Origin: Bacteroidales bacterium
Lineage (GTDB): Bacteria; Bacteroidota; Bacteroidia; Bacteroidales; CAIWKO01
Assembly: GCA_023228145.1 (NCBI GenBank)
Contig: JALOBU010000008.1
Coordinates: 60,640-124,639 of the forward strand
Direction: 5' to 3'
DNA: 64,000 nucleotides
Under the pieces are notes generated by a model that was not told the DNA's origin, searched no databases, and saw only the letters and a program-made list of their open reading frames with translations. Both the position numbers and the translations under genes were made by a program. Position 1 is the stretch's first letter; every line of letters begins with the position of its first letter. Below are positions 55,149 through 64,000 of this stretch, in pieces.

Positions 55149-56111
55149 CTAATAACCGTACGCCCATTCGTATTTGTAAACGGGTTCGTCAAGAATACAA
55201 TCGTATTTTATTGCTTCAATAATATTTCCTTTGTCGTCGTAATTAAAAACAGCTTTTTTATTACCGATGTTGTTTACAAAGGTGTTTATTTCGGATATAT
55301 TTCCGGCGTCATTATAAGAATATTTAATTCTGGTTTGCACAGAACCTGAACTGGTGTAAGCAATTTTTTCTGTTTTTCTGCCCTTTTCGTCGTATTTCGT
55401 CTCACAGACAGGAAGGGTCGTAGAATCTGATAGCATTAAAGACATACCAATTTCGCGACCTATTTCATCGTATTTAAAAGTGTATTTTATGATTGTTTGA
55501 TTGTTATCCATCTTATTCTCTGTCAAAACATCAATGTCTTTGAATTTAAATAAGCTGGTATCAATAATACCGGAAACTTCTCCGGAATCAGTTTGCCATG
55601 TTTTCATGCCTGCTTCGTCATATTTACATATACTTTTGTAAGCTACTGTCCCGTCACCATTATACCTGATTTTTTCTACTTCATTACCTTTATCGTCATA
55701 TCTGTATATGTATTTACTTTTAATAGATCCGCTGCCCTCATAATTGATTTCTTTGGTTTTTTTCCCAAGACTGCCGTATTGGTTTGTTTTTACGTCAATA
55801 ATGGTAGTTCCACCTTTCAGCCTTACCCTTTCCACCGGGTTTCCCTTGTCATCGTATTTATATTTTATCTTCTTTTCAATGGTGCTATCTGTATTAAACA
55901 AAATGCGCTCAGTAATATTTCCCTTGTCGTCATACTTGTTTGATTGTATCTTCAGTTTCGTTATCGTGTTGGCCATGCCGAACTTATATTCATAACCACA
56001 AATAATACTGCTTTTATAAGCGCCTTTAATACGGCTGTCGTCTTGTGAAAAAGCAAAATACACATTCCACAAAAACCCAAATAATACAAAACCAAGAAAT
56101 GCTTTTTTCAT
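55149..56111 (-). CDS. YD-repeat secreted protein
   Basis: A 320-residue exported protein: signal peptide to about residue 22 (AFSQD). The rest is repeated YDDKGN(x)xERxxF units (KYDDKGNPVERVRLKG, RYDDKGNEVEKIRYNG, NYDDKGNIIEAIKY), the Tyr-Asp (YD/RHS-type) repeats often found in Bacteroidota surface proteins. No toxin domain, polymorphic-toxin core or sorting signal is present, so it is not an RHS toxin. The function is unknown. It converges with the EnvC-like gene and lies upstream of no obvious partner. Confidence 0.7.
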   Translation of the reverse strand: MKKAFLGFVLFGFLWNVYFAFSQDDSRIKGAYKSSIICGYEYKFGMANTITKLKIQSNKYDDKGNITERILFNTDSTIEKKIKYKYDDKGNPVERVRLKGGTTIIDVKTNQYGSLGKKTKEINYEGSGSIKSKYIYRYDDKGNEVEKIRYNGDGTVAYKSICKYDEAGMKTWQTDSGEVSGIIDTSLFKFKDIDVLTENKMDNNQTIIKYTFKYDEIGREIGMSLMLSDSTTLPVCETKYDEKGRKTEKIAYTSSGSVQTRIKYSYNDAGNISEINTFVNNIGNKKAVFNYDDKGNIIEAIKYDCILDEPVYKYEWAYGY

Positions 56112-56168
56112 AAAATTATTAATTTACTTATTTGTTGTCAATTAATATATGTTTCAATAAATAATTTG

Positions 56169-56714
56169 TCATTTATCCGCCTTATCATGTTCAACCCATA
56201 TCAAGTCGGAAGTTTTGTATCCAACACTTTCTGCAATGTTCAGGTAGTTTTGTTTTATATCGTCGGGCATGTTGGTTTCGCGTGATAGTATCCAGAGGTA
56301 CTTTAAGCTTTTGCCGGCCACAAGGGCATATTTGTAGTCATCATCAAGCGCTATCACATTATACCCGGTATAAAATGGACCGAAGAACGATACTTTGAGC
56401 ATGGCCACATCTTTTTCTCCGGCAAATTTTGCTTTGCCAATGGCATGCTTCCATTTTTTGGTTTTGGTATTAAAACCCTTGTTATCCACCTTGATTTTTC
56501 CGTCATCTCTGAGCGAATACTCTGCCGTGGTATTGTTGAGATCGCGCTCGTATTTGAAGTCCAGGCGGGCTATTTCATACCATTTGCCTAGATATTTTTC
56601 CACATAAAAAGGTTTAACGGCAACGGCGCCCTCTGGAATGGTTGAACATGAGTTCAAACAAATTGCACTAGTTATACTTAACAATAAACCCATAATTATA
56701 TATTTGATTTTCAT
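56169..56714 (-). CDS. blc: Outer-membrane lipocalin (Blc family)
   Basis: A 181-residue lipoprotein. The lipobox is LNSC with Cys at residue 23. The lipocalin core begins with YLGKWYEIARL, the GxW motif, followed by ERDLNNTTAEYSLRDDGKI and the second conserved segment YKYALVAGKSLKYLWILSRE. Blc-type lipocalins bind lysophospholipids or other hydrophobic compounds at the outer membrane, often under envelope stress. A TATTTTTG on the minus strand (56727-56734) just before the start may be a -7 box. Length is normal. Confidence 0.92.
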   Translation of the reverse strand: MKIKYIIMGLLLSITSAICLNSCSTIPEGAVAVKPFYVEKYLGKWYEIARLDFKYERDLNNTTAEYSLRDDGKIKVDNKGFNTKTKKWKHAIGKAKFAGEKDVAMLKVSFFGPFYTGYNVIALDDDYKYALVAGKSLKYLWILSRETNMPDDIKQNYLNIAESVGYKTSDLIWVEHDKADK

Positions 56715-56825
56715 GTGATTTTTTTACAAAAATAATTCAATATGAGCGGGAACGAAAATTTACTCACAAAAAATTTTGGCGATTATTATATTATTTTCAC
56801 AAAAGTTGAAACAGGGAAAAAATAA

Positions 56826-56850
56826 AAAACAACCCTAAATGGATTGTTTT
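56826..56850 (-). terminator. Intrinsic terminator of tRNA-Arg
   Basis: On the minus strand AAAACAATCC and GGGTTGTTTT form a 10-bp stem with one G-U pair around a five-base loop, followed by a T-rich run. It lies 5 bases after the tRNA 3' end. Confidence 0.82.
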
Positions 56851-56854
56851 TATG

Positions 56855-56926
56855 TAGCCCCACCGGGAATCGAACCTGGATTTAAAGTTTAGGAAACTTC
56901 CGTTCTATCCGTTGAACTATGGGGCC
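56855..56926 (-). tRNA. tRNA-Arg (anticodon CCT)
   Basis: A 72-nt cloverleaf on the minus strand. The acceptor GGCCCCA pairs with TGGGGCT (one G-T) and the discriminator is A. The D-stem is GTTC/GAAC. The anticodon stem GAAGT/ACTTT encloses the loop TTCCTAA, giving anticodon CCT, which reads AGG codons. The T-arm is CCAGG-TTCGATT-CCCGG, with one A-C mismatch in the stem. CCA is not encoded. It has its own promoter-like TACTTTTG and terminator, so it is probably a single-gene unit. Confidence 0.93.
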
Positions 56927-56933
56927 AATGCAG

Positions 56934-56941
56934 CAAAAGTA
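56934..56941 (-). promoter_or_regulatory. -7 box of tRNA-Arg
   Basis: On the minus strand, TACTTTTG lies eight bases before the tRNA 5' end, as expected for direct transcription of a tRNA. The -33 region at the usual distance reads TTTCG rather than TTTG. Confidence 0.55.
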
Positions 56942-57008
56942 CAAAAAACATAAATCTTACCGAAACTATTTTAGTTTCTTTTTCAGTCACCTCAACACTC
57001 AGCTCGGC

Positions 57009-59066
57009 CTATTTCACGACACATCCGTTATGAAAAACTTCAGTGGGCGAAACAAAACATAATTTTCCCTCACTGTTTTCCGCCATCAGTATCATGCCCT
57101 GCGAAGGAATGCCCTTGATTTCTTTTGGGGCAAGATTGGCAAGCAAAACCACTTTTTTTCCTATAATTTGTTCGGGCTGATAAAACTCTGCAATACCCGA
57201 AACCACAGTTCTGACGTCAATGCCTGTGTCGAGCTTCAGTTTTAGAAGTTTTTTTGTTTTGGGAACAACCTCAGCTTCAAGTATGGTTGCAGTTCTTAAA
57301 TCCATGCGCGAAAAATCGTCATATTGTATAATGTCTTTTGCAGCTTGCAAGGCGATGTTATTTGCCTGGTTTTCTTTTTTGGTATCCATCAGTTTTTTTA
57401 ATTGAAATTCTATGGCATCATCTTCAATTTTTTCGAACAACAGTTCCGGCTGGTTAATTTTATGCCCCGGTTTTAATAATTCCTTTTTACCGGCATCATT
57501 CCACAGATGTTTTTGGAAAATAAGCAGTTCGCAAAGTTTTTTTGCAGTGAATGGTAAAAACGGCTCCATTACTATGCTGAGATTAGCACATATCTGAAGT
57601 GCAATATTCATAATCGTTTTTACGCGTTCGGTATCAGTGGCGATGAGTTTCCATGGTTCAGTGTCAGCGAGGTATTTATTTCCAAGGCGCGCCAGGTTCA
57701 TTGTTTCGGCAAGAGCTTCACGAAAACGAAATGCATCAAGACTTTCAGCAATAGTAACCGGAAATTTTGACAACTCAGCCAGCACTTGATTATCATAATC
57801 AGTTAAAATTGAACAAGCAGGAACTTCTCCGTTGTAATATTTGTGAGTAAGTACCAAAGCCCGGTTCACAAAATTTCCCAGTATGGCGACCAACTCGTTA
57901 TTGTTTCTTGCCTGAAAATCTTTCCATGTAAAATCATTGTCTTTAGTTTCCGGGGCTGTTGCAGTCAGGGTATATCTTAAAACATCCTGTTTCCCCGGAA
58001 ACTCCTGTAGATATTCGTGCAACCAGACAGCCCAATTACGGGAAGTAGAAATTTTATCTCCTTCCAGGTTTAAAAATTCGTTAGCAGGCACATTGTCAGG
58101 AAGAATATAACTGCCCTCTGCATGCAGTATGGACGGGAATACAATACAATGAAAAACAATATTGTCTTTTCCAATAAAATGCAACAGACGCGTTTCTTTG
58201 TCTTTCCAGTAAGTCTCCCAGTTTTTTCCATTTGTCGCAGCCCATTCTTTAGTTGCGGAAATATATCCGATAGGCGCATCAAACCATACATACAACACTT
58301 TCCCTTCGGCGCCGTCAACAGGCACTTTCACACCCCAGTCAAGGTCGCGGGTAACAGCACGCGGTTGCAGGCCCTGGTCAAGCCAGGATTTGCATTGTCC
58401 ATAAACATTTGTTTTCCACTCTTTATGTTCTTCAAGTACCCACTGCCGGAGCCAGGGTTCGTACTTGTCGAGCGGCAAAAACCAGTGTTTGGTTTCTTTC
58501 AGTACAGGAAGATTTCCGCTTAAAACTGATTTTGGATTTATAAGGTCGGTGGCATTCAGAGACGTACCGCATTGTTCGCACTGATCACCGTATGCCTTTT
58601 CATTGTTGCAGTGAGGACAGGTCCCGGTAATATATCTGTCGGCAAGAAACTGTTTGGCTTCTTCGTCATAATATTGTTCGGTGGTTTTTTCAATGAACTC
58701 GCCTTTATCGTAAAGTGTTTTAAAAATTTCCGAAGAAGTTTCGTGATGTGTTTTATTGGAAGTTCGGGAATAAATATCAAAAGAAATTCCAAATTCTTCA
58801 AAAGATGTTTTAATAATATTATGATATTTATCGACAATATCTTTAGGTGTGCATTTTTCGTTACGGGCTTTTATGGTAATGGGAACCCCATGCTCGTCGG
58901 AACCTCCGATAAAAATTACTTCTTCGCCTTTTGAGCGCAGATAACGTGCATAAATATCTGCGGGGACATAAACACCTGCAAGATGCCCGATATGTACAGG
59001 CCCATTGGCATAGGGCAGGGCAGAGGTTATGGTGGTTCGTTTATATTTTTTTTGTGGATGCTCCAT
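57009..59066 (-). CDS. metG: Methionyl-tRNA synthetase
   Basis: A 685-residue class I synthetase charging tRNA-Met. ALPYANGPVHIGHLAGVYVP carries the HIGH motif. A zinc knuckle (CPHCNNEKAYGDQCEQCG) follows in the connective domain. The KMSKS equivalent is DKISTSRNWAVW. The C-terminal ~110 residues form a tRNA-binding EMAP/OB domain (RTATILEAEVVPKTKKLLKL, VVSGIAEFYQPEQIIGKKV) that also supports dimerisation. Length matches the long dimeric form. A minus-strand TAATTTTG at 59104-59111 may be its -7 box. Confidence 0.95.
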   Translation of the reverse strand: MEHPQKKYKRTTITSALPYANGPVHIGHLAGVYVPADIYARYLRSKGEEVIFIGGSDEHGVPITIKARNEKCTPKDIVDKYHNIIKTSFEEFGISFDIYSRTSNKTHHETSSEIFKTLYDKGEFIEKTTEQYYDEEAKQFLADRYITGTCPHCNNEKAYGDQCEQCGTSLNATDLINPKSVLSGNLPVLKETKHWFLPLDKYEPWLRQWVLEEHKEWKTNVYGQCKSWLDQGLQPRAVTRDLDWGVKVPVDGAEGKVLYVWFDAPIGYISATKEWAATNGKNWETYWKDKETRLLHFIGKDNIVFHCIVFPSILHAEGSYILPDNVPANEFLNLEGDKISTSRNWAVWLHEYLQEFPGKQDVLRYTLTATAPETKDNDFTWKDFQARNNNELVAILGNFVNRALVLTHKYYNGEVPACSILTDYDNQVLAELSKFPVTIAESLDAFRFREALAETMNLARLGNKYLADTEPWKLIATDTERVKTIMNIALQICANLSIVMEPFLPFTAKKLCELLIFQKHLWNDAGKKELLKPGHKINQPELLFEKIEDDAIEFQLKKLMDTKKENQANNIALQAAKDIIQYDDFSRMDLRTATILEAEVVPKTKKLLKLKLDTGIDVRTVVSGIAEFYQPEQIIGKKVVLLANLAPKEIKGIPSQGMILMAENSEGKLCFVSPTEVFHNGCVVK

Positions 59067-59377
59067 GAAAAAAGTTTTTTGTAAAACAAGATGCTAATAA
59101 ATGCAAAATTAATTATTCCTGTTTATATTTATTTGTAATAATTCTTGTCATTTATTTTTATGCGGGTAAAAAATTTTATTTAGATTTGACATTACAATAA
59201 TTTTGGAAAGTTAATTATTAAAGAAATACCAGAACTCTGTGTTCTTCATTAAAATCTCCGTGAACTCTGTGGTTTATTACATTATTCACTAACCACAGAG
59301 AAACAGAGTAAAAACAGAGCAACACAGTGTTTGGGACATAATCACATTTATGTATCATTGACTTGTAATTTTTACCA
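59067..59377. other. Intergenic region between divergent metG and the S66 peptidase gene
   Basis: A 311-base gap. Its left half is AT-rich and should hold the metG promoter. Its right half (59232-59330) is the CTCTGTGG-type repeat listed separately. No reading frame or RNA gene is supported. Confidence 0.5.
59232..59330. repeat. CTCTGTGG/CCACAGAG palindromic repeat element
   Basis: GAACTCTGTG occurs twice as a direct repeat (59232-59241, 59262-59271). CTCTGTGGTT (59265-59274) is inverted at 59291-59300 as AACCACAGAG with a 16-base loop, and further AACAGAG / AACACAG fragments follow. Similar CTCTGTG-rich intergenic repeats occur in other environmental genomes, as I recall. It encodes no protein. 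Confidence 0.5.
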
Positions 59378-60289
59378 ATGACCTTAACGCTTAAGACTCC
59401 TCAACCATTATGTGTCGGTGATAAAATCGGCATCGCCGCTCCGGCCCGCAAGATAAGCCCCGAAGAGCTTCAATTTGCATTGGATATTTTTAAAAGCTGG
59501 GGACTGGAACCGGTTTTTGCTTCTAACCTTTTTTTAAGCGACCATCAATATGCTGGCACCGATGAAGAGCGGATTACGGGTTTTCAGGAACTGCTTGATA
59601 ATCCTGATATAAAAGCAATAATATGCGCACGGGGTGGTTATGGCACATTACGAATTATCGACAACTTTGATTTTTCTTTCTTTGCCGCCAAACCAAAATG
59701 GATTGCTGGCTATAGTGATGTTACTATATTGCATTCGCATATCAACAACTTGTATGCAACAGAGACACTTCACTGTTCCATGCCGCTTAGTTTTCTGGCC
59801 AACACATCTGAAGCGCTTGAAAGTTTAAGAAAAGCTTTGTTTGGAGAGCCAATTACATATTCTGTTTCTGGCCACGAATTCGACAAGACAGGAGAAACAT
59901 CAGGAATATTGACCGGTGGAAATTTATCTATTTTGTATGCCTTGAGCGACTCCGTATCTGATATTGATACAAAAGGAAAAATATTGTTTATTGAAGATCT
60001 TGAAGAATACCTGTATCATATTGACCGCATGATGATGCAACTGAAGCGTTCGGGGAAACTGCAAAACCTAGCAGGGCTTATTGTTGGCGGCATGAGCAAT
60101 ATGAATGACAATACGGTTCCTTTCGGAAAAAGCGCTTATGAAATCATTGCAGAACATGTTACTCCCTACAGCTATCCTGTATGCTTCGGTTTCCCTGCAG
60201 GGCATATAGAAGACAATCGGGCTCTTATATTTGGCAGGGAAGTTAAGTTGGTAGTTTCTGATACCGGCTCTGAGTTGTGCTTTGAATAA
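59378..60289 (+). CDS. LD-carboxypeptidase (peptidase S66, muramoyltetrapeptide carboxypeptidase)
   Basis: A 303-residue cytoplasmic serine peptidase that removes the terminal D-Ala from murein tetrapeptides during peptidoglycan recycling. GDKIGIAAPARKI starts the fold. ARGGYGTLRIID and KWIAGYSDVTILH carry the nucleophile Ser (GYSD), LFIEDLEEYLYHIDRM the Glu, and GFPAGHIEDNRAL the His of the Ser-Glu-His triad. Length is normal. The S66 family also includes microcin-immunity MccF, but that needs a different substrate loop. It stands alone, ahead of the C69 peptidase gene, 85 bases away. Confidence 0.9.
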   Translation: MTLTLKTPQPLCVGDKIGIAAPARKISPEELQFALDIFKSWGLEPVFASNLFLSDHQYAGTDEERITGFQELLDNPDIKAIICARGGYGTLRIIDNFDFSFFAAKPKWIAGYSDVTILHSHINNLYATETLHCSMPLSFLANTSEALESLRKALFGEPITYSVSGHEFDKTGETSGILTGGNLSILYALSDSVSDIDTKGKILFIEDLEEYLYHIDRMMMQLKRSGKLQNLAGLIVGGMSNMNDNTVPFGKSAYEIIAEHVTPYSYPVCFGFPAGHIEDNRALIFGREVKLVVSDTGSELCFE

Positions 60290-60374
60290 GCTTGTCGTAA
60301 CGCAGATGCTTTTCTGCGCTTCCATAATAAAAAAAATACTATTTTTGAAAATCATTACTAACAAAAAAATATCT

Positions 60375-62057
60375 ATGAAAAAACTATTTCTAACAACAGC
60401 AGTTATGTTCTTTTTTATTTTTCAGAACAGCAACGCATGTACAAATTTTATCATTACTAAAGGTGCTTCCACCGATGGCTCGGTGATGATTTCTTATACG
60501 GCCGACTCCCACCAGCTTTATGGTGAACTTTATTACAAGCCCGCCCAGGATTATCCCGAAGGAACCACGATGGATGTTTATGAATGGGACACCGGGGAAT
60601 TCCGCGGGAAAATCAAACAAGCCCTTCACACCTATTCGGTTATTGGGAACATTAACGAATACCAGCTTGCTATTGGCGAAACCACTTATGGCGGCAGGGA
60701 AGAGCTTTTTGATTCAACAGGAATCATGGATTATGGAAGTTTGATTTATATTTCATTACAGCGTTGTAAAACAGCGCGGGAAGCCATTAAGCTTATAGGG
60801 GAGCTGGTTGCAGAATATGGATATTACAGCTCCGGAGAATCCTTTTCCATTTGCGACGCAAACGAAGCATGGATATTTGAAATTATCAGCAAAGGGGCCG
60901 GAAACAAAGGAGCCGTATGGGTGGCCCGCCGTATTCCCGATGGTTATATCAGCGGACATGCCAACCAGGCCCGTATCACAACGTTTCCTCTGGCAGATGG
61001 AAAAACCTCTATTACCGACCTGCAGTATAAAAAAATAAATTTACCCGCTATTGAGTGCATATATGCTCATGATATCATTGAGTTTGCAAAGACAAAAGGT
61101 TATTTCAGCGGCAAAGATGCTGATTTCAGTTTTGCCGATGCTTATGCTCCGATTAATTTTGAAGGCGCCCGTTTCTGCGAAGCGCGTGTTTGGGCCGGTT
61201 TCAACCGTGTTAATAAGGATATGGGTCAATACCTGGATTATGCGATGGGTAAAAATCTGAAGAACCGTTTTCCTTTATGGATAAAGCCCGACAGGAAGCT
61301 GAGTGTTTATGATGTCATGGAAATAATGCGCGACCATTTTGAAGGCACTCCGATGGATATGAACAACGATTTGGGTGCCGGACCTTTTAAGTGCCCCTAC
61401 CGCTGGAGGCCCATGACCTGGAAAATTGACGGCGTAGATTACATCCACGAAAGAGCAACCTCTACCCAGCAAACCGGATTTTCTTTCGTAACACAAAGCC
61501 GTAGCTGGCTGCCGGCACCCGTTGGCGGCATCATTTGGTTTGGTGTGGACGATTCATACAGCACAGTCTATGCCCCTATGTATTGCGGCATCAACAGGGT
61601 CCCCGATTCTTATGCTGTAGGTTTGGGCGATATGGTAACCTTTAATGAAAACGCTGCCTTCTGGGTTTTTAACCAGGTTTCCAATTTTGCTTATACCCGT
61701 TATTGTGACATAATTCCTGAAATACGAACCCTGCAAAAAGAAATTGAAACAAGATATATCACAGAGGAAGTACCCGAAATTGACAAAAAAGCCTCAGCCC
61801 TTTATCAGGAATCGCCCGCCAAAGCTGTTGATTTTCTGACACAATACTCAGTTAAAACAGGAAATGAGCTTGTTGTCCGATGGAAAAAATTATACGCAGA
61901 CCTTTTCGTAAAATATATGGACGGCAATATTAAGTATCCGGGCAAAAACAAAGAATCATCAAAAATAAAACAACCGCCATACAGAGATGAATGGTACCGC
62001 ATGATTATTAAGGAAACTGGCGACAGATACCGTAATTTAGGCCCGGGCGGACATTAA
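60375..62057 (+). CDS. Exported C69-family dipeptidase
   Basis: A 560-residue Ntn-hydrolase. The signal peptide covers residues 1-21 (NSNA), so removal exposes C22 of CTNFIITKGASTDGSVMISY, the self-processing nucleophile of peptidase family C69. AIGETTYGGREELFDSTGIM and GYYSSGESFSICDANEAWIFE are further family segments. The family cleaves dipeptides or amides, outside the cytoplasm here. The frame is open back to 60282, but the signal peptide starts at ATG 60375, which I use. TATTTTTG (60340-60347) is a possible -7 box. A terminator hairpin lies 17 bases after the stop. Confidence 0.88.
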   Translation: MKKLFLTTAVMFFFIFQNSNACTNFIITKGASTDGSVMISYTADSHQLYGELYYKPAQDYPEGTTMDVYEWDTGEFRGKIKQALHTYSVIGNINEYQLAIGETTYGGREELFDSTGIMDYGSLIYISLQRCKTAREAIKLIGELVAEYGYYSSGESFSICDANEAWIFEIISKGAGNKGAVWVARRIPDGYISGHANQARITTFPLADGKTSITDLQYKKINLPAIECIYAHDIIEFAKTKGYFSGKDADFSFADAYAPINFEGARFCEARVWAGFNRVNKDMGQYLDYAMGKNLKNRFPLWIKPDRKLSVYDVMEIMRDHFEGTPMDMNNDLGAGPFKCPYRWRPMTWKIDGVDYIHERATSTQQTGFSFVTQSRSWLPAPVGGIIWFGVDDSYSTVYAPMYCGINRVPDSYAVGLGDMVTFNENAAFWVFNQVSNFAYTRYCDIIPEIRTLQKEIETRYITEEVPEIDKKASALYQESPAKAVDFLTQYSVKTGNELVVRWKKLYADLFVKYMDGNIKYPGKNKESSKIKQPPYRDEWYRMIIKETGDRYRNLGPGGH

Positions 62058-62073
62058 TATTTTTTATATTTGA

Positions 62074-62099
62074 CAGCCGCTGAAAGGCGGCTGTTTTTT
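62074..62099 (+). terminator. Intrinsic terminator after the C69 peptidase gene
   Basis: CAGCCGC and GCGGCTG form a 7-bp GC-rich stem with a 6-base loop (TGAAAG), followed by six T. The ABC gene begins 13 bases later. Confidence 0.85.
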
Positions 62100-62111
62100 A
62101 AATCATTTTCC

Positions 62112-63815
62112 ATGCCCTTACTCGAACTGCAAAATCTCTGTGTTGATTTTAAAAGCGACAGCGGCACAGTTCATGCAGTGCGCAACATATCCTTCTCTCT
62201 TGAAAAAGGAAAAACCATTGGTATTGTCGGCGAATCCGGCTCGGGGAAATCGGTAACTTCGCTGGCATTGATGGGTCTGCTTCCGCCGGGCATCTCAAAC
62301 ATCAGGAAGGGAAAAGCATTTTTCAAGGACAAAAACGAAAATACTTACGACCTCCTTGCTTTACCGGAGAAAAAAAAGATGAAATTCAGGGGCGCCGAAC
62401 TGGCCATGATTTTTCAGGAACCCATGACTTCGCTGAACCCGGTGTATAAATGCGGCAGGCAAGTTACCGAAGCCATACGCTTGCACCAAAACATCTCTAA
62501 AAAAGCTGCCAGGCAGGCAACGCTTGAATGGTTTAAAGAAGTGATGCTTCCTGCTCCGGAAAAGGCTTACCGTTCTTATCCTCACGAACTTTCAGGAGGG
62601 CAGAAGCAACGTGTGATGATTGCCATTGCCATGAGCTGCCGTCCATCGCTGCTCATCGCAGACGAGCCAACAACTGCCCTTGATGTTACCGTGCAGAAAA
62701 ACATCCTTGAACTGATGAAAAACCTGCAGCAGAAATACAAAATGAGCATAATTTTTATTTCCCACGACCTTGGTGTCGTTGCCGAAATAGCAGACTATGT
62801 GCTGGTGATGTATAAAGGGGAAGTGGTGGAACAGGGCCTGGTAAGCGATATTTTTAAAAACCCGCAACATCCTTACACCAAGGGCTTGCTTGCCTGCAGG
62901 CCCAAATTGGAAAAGCGCTATAAAACGCTCCCCACTGTTGACAAATTTATAAATAATAATACAGACGGTATTTTTGAAGAGCTTACACAGACAGAACGCC
63001 GGCAATCGCATGAAAGCATTTACAAAAACAAGCCCATGCTGGAAGCTGTCCATATAAAAACCTATTTTAAGCAAAAACGGGGATTGTTTCAAAAATCAGC
63101 AGCATTTAAGGCCGTTGACGATGTCAGTTTAAAGGTATATCCCGGCGAAACCCTCGGCATTGTGGGCGAATCGGGATGCGGAAAAACCACACTTGGCCGT
63201 ACGATTCTAAGGTTGATAGAACCCGGCGGAGGAAAAATCTTTTTTCTGGGGAACGAAATTACTTCCTATTCAAAAAGCAAACTCAGAAAAATCCGTAAAG
63301 ATTTTCAGATTATTTTTCAGGACCCTTACTCTTCTTTAAACCCGCGCTTAACAGTCGGCAAAGCCATTACCGAAGGAATGCGTGTTCACGGAATGGGAAA
63401 AAATAAGGATGAAAGAAAAAACATAACGCTTGAAATATTGAAAAAAGTGAACCTTGACGAAAGCATTTTTGAGCGTTACCCTCACGAGCTTTCAGGCGGG
63501 CAGCGCCAGCGTATCTGCATAGCACGCGCACTGGCGTTAAAGCCCGGATTTATCATTTGCGACGAGTCCGTTTCAGCGCTGGATGTTTCTGTTCAGGCAC
63601 AGGTGCTGAACCTGCTCAACGACTTAAAAAAAGAATACGGATTTTCTCTGATTTTTATTTCTCACGACTTGTCCGTGGTAAAATATATGTCCGACCGCAT
63701 GTTTGTGATGAAAGAAGGGAAATTTGTTGAATCCGGCGACCCGGACGAAATTTACATGAAGCCCCAAACCGAATATACCCAAAGACTCATTGCATCTATT
63801 CCTCAAGGGTTATAA
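62112..63815 (+). CDS. Double ATPase of an oligopeptide/dipeptide ABC importer
   Basis: A 567-residue protein with two ABC nucleotide-binding domains fused head to tail (~1-260, ~320-567). Domain 1 has Walker A GESGSGKSVT, signature LSGGQKQR and Walker B LLIADEPTTALD. Domain 2 has GESGCGKTT, LSGGQRQR and FIICDESVSALD. The Dpp/Opp-type C-terminal motif (KNPQHPYTKGLLACRP, KPQTEYTQRLIASIP) follows each domain, indicating peptide or nickel/glutathione-like substrates as in DppD-DppF fusions. Neither permease nor binding protein is in the window. I chose ATG at 62112; the frame reaches 62070, inside the preceding hairpin. Confidence 0.92.
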   Translation: MPLLELQNLCVDFKSDSGTVHAVRNISFSLEKGKTIGIVGESGSGKSVTSLALMGLLPPGISNIRKGKAFFKDKNENTYDLLALPEKKKMKFRGAELAMIFQEPMTSLNPVYKCGRQVTEAIRLHQNISKKAARQATLEWFKEVMLPAPEKAYRSYPHELSGGQKQRVMIAIAMSCRPSLLIADEPTTALDVTVQKNILELMKNLQQKYKMSIIFISHDLGVVAEIADYVLVMYKGEVVEQGLVSDIFKNPQHPYTKGLLACRPKLEKRYKTLPTVDKFINNNTDGIFEELTQTERRQSHESIYKNKPMLEAVHIKTYFKQKRGLFQKSAAFKAVDDVSLKVYPGETLGIVGESGCGKTTLGRTILRLIEPGGGKIFFLGNEITSYSKSKLRKIRKDFQIIFQDPYSSLNPRLTVGKAITEGMRVHGMGKNKDERKNITLEILKKVNLDESIFERYPHELSGGQRQRICIARALALKPGFIICDESVSALDVSVQAQVLNLLNDLKKEYGFSLIFISHDLSVVKYMSDRMFVMKEGKFVESGDPDEIYMKPQTEYTQRLIASIPQGL

Positions 63816-64000
63816 TTTGAGAAGAGCTAAATCCTTTGATGGTTGGAAGGCAATTTAATAAACCCGCCGATGGTTGAGTATTCTAAGTTAAAAACAAATT
63901 TTTTTTAAAGTTTTTTTTTAACAAATTTAAACCCCAATTACACAGCCATTCTGACAAAAGGTTCATCACGTTTAACAACAGCAAAAACTCTATAAACCAG

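Noticed and set aside
55149..56111. RHS/polymorphic toxin
   Set aside because: Only YD repeats are present; there is no RHS core, processing site or C-terminal toxin domain.
1..64000. CRISPR arrays, prophage, insertion sequences
   Set aside because: No regular spaced repeats, phage structural genes or transposase were seen on either strand.

Overview
The window looks like a low-GC chromosome segment from a Bacteroidota bacterium, probably Bacteroidales-like. The evidence is the DUF3078, DUF4175, DUF6056 and IPExxxVDY families, a cysteine-free DksA/TraR-type domain, a type IX secretion sorting-domain remnant, 67K-type SppA, EnvC-like LytM protein, YD-repeat and MORN-variant secreted proteins, and promoters of the phylum's TTG-N17-TAnnTTTG form. 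No rRNA, prophage, CRISPR array or intact insertion sequence is visible. One tRNA gene (Arg-CCT) is present.

Layout: 1-3009 carries the end of rseP, recX and a GT51-like transglycosylase. 3070-11027 holds sppA, folK plus a deoxynucleoside kinase, a TPR/OmpA-like lipoprotein, an SPOUT methyltransferase, a DUF3078 protein, mscL and ssb. 11028-16266 is ileS, a Lys-rich DksA-like protein and lspA. 16285-22211 has a universal stress protein, an M28 peptidase, tdk, a cyclophilin and pheS. 22230-33162 is an uninterrupted minus-strand block: a large histidine kinase, then a probable operon DUF4175 - RsbW-like ATPase - ybeY - mnmG - methyltransferase. 33366-36254 encodes the two subunits of a 2-oxoacid:ferredoxin oxidoreductase. 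36265-38569 is rpiB - lutB-like - IPExxxVDY protein on the minus strand. After a very AT-rich gap, 39041-45697 is all plus strand: nadA, a MORN-type protein, a LytTR regulator and two polytopic membrane proteins. 45860-63815 is mixed: rnr, a BASS-family transporter, prfB with its programmed frameshift, a TPR lipoprotein with a nucleotidyltransferase, an EnvC-like protein, a YD-repeat protein, a lipocalin, tRNA-Arg, metG, an S66 peptidase, a C69 peptidase and a double ABC ATPase.

The most notable signal is in DNA structure rather than a gene. The 38570-39040 gap is about 9% G+C in the lines I counted and contains two TTATCAACA and three inverted TTATAAACA DnaA-box-like 9-mers arranged as two inverted pairs. 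About 10-12 kb away, an exact TGTTTCACGTGAAACA parS palindrome and a second near-match flank mnmG. Genes point mostly leftward to the left of the gap and rightward to its right. Together these suggest a chromosomal replication origin (oriC) with its ParB-binding sites.

Other points of interest are an ssb gene whose real N-terminus has no ATG (ATT start or a nonsense change), the RF2 +1 frameshift with an SD-like AGGAGG, a histone-H1-like tail fused to a DksA-type domain, an orphan T9SS sorting domain beside a 98-bp inverted-repeat element, and a CTCTGTGG-type palindromic repeat before the S66 peptidase gene.
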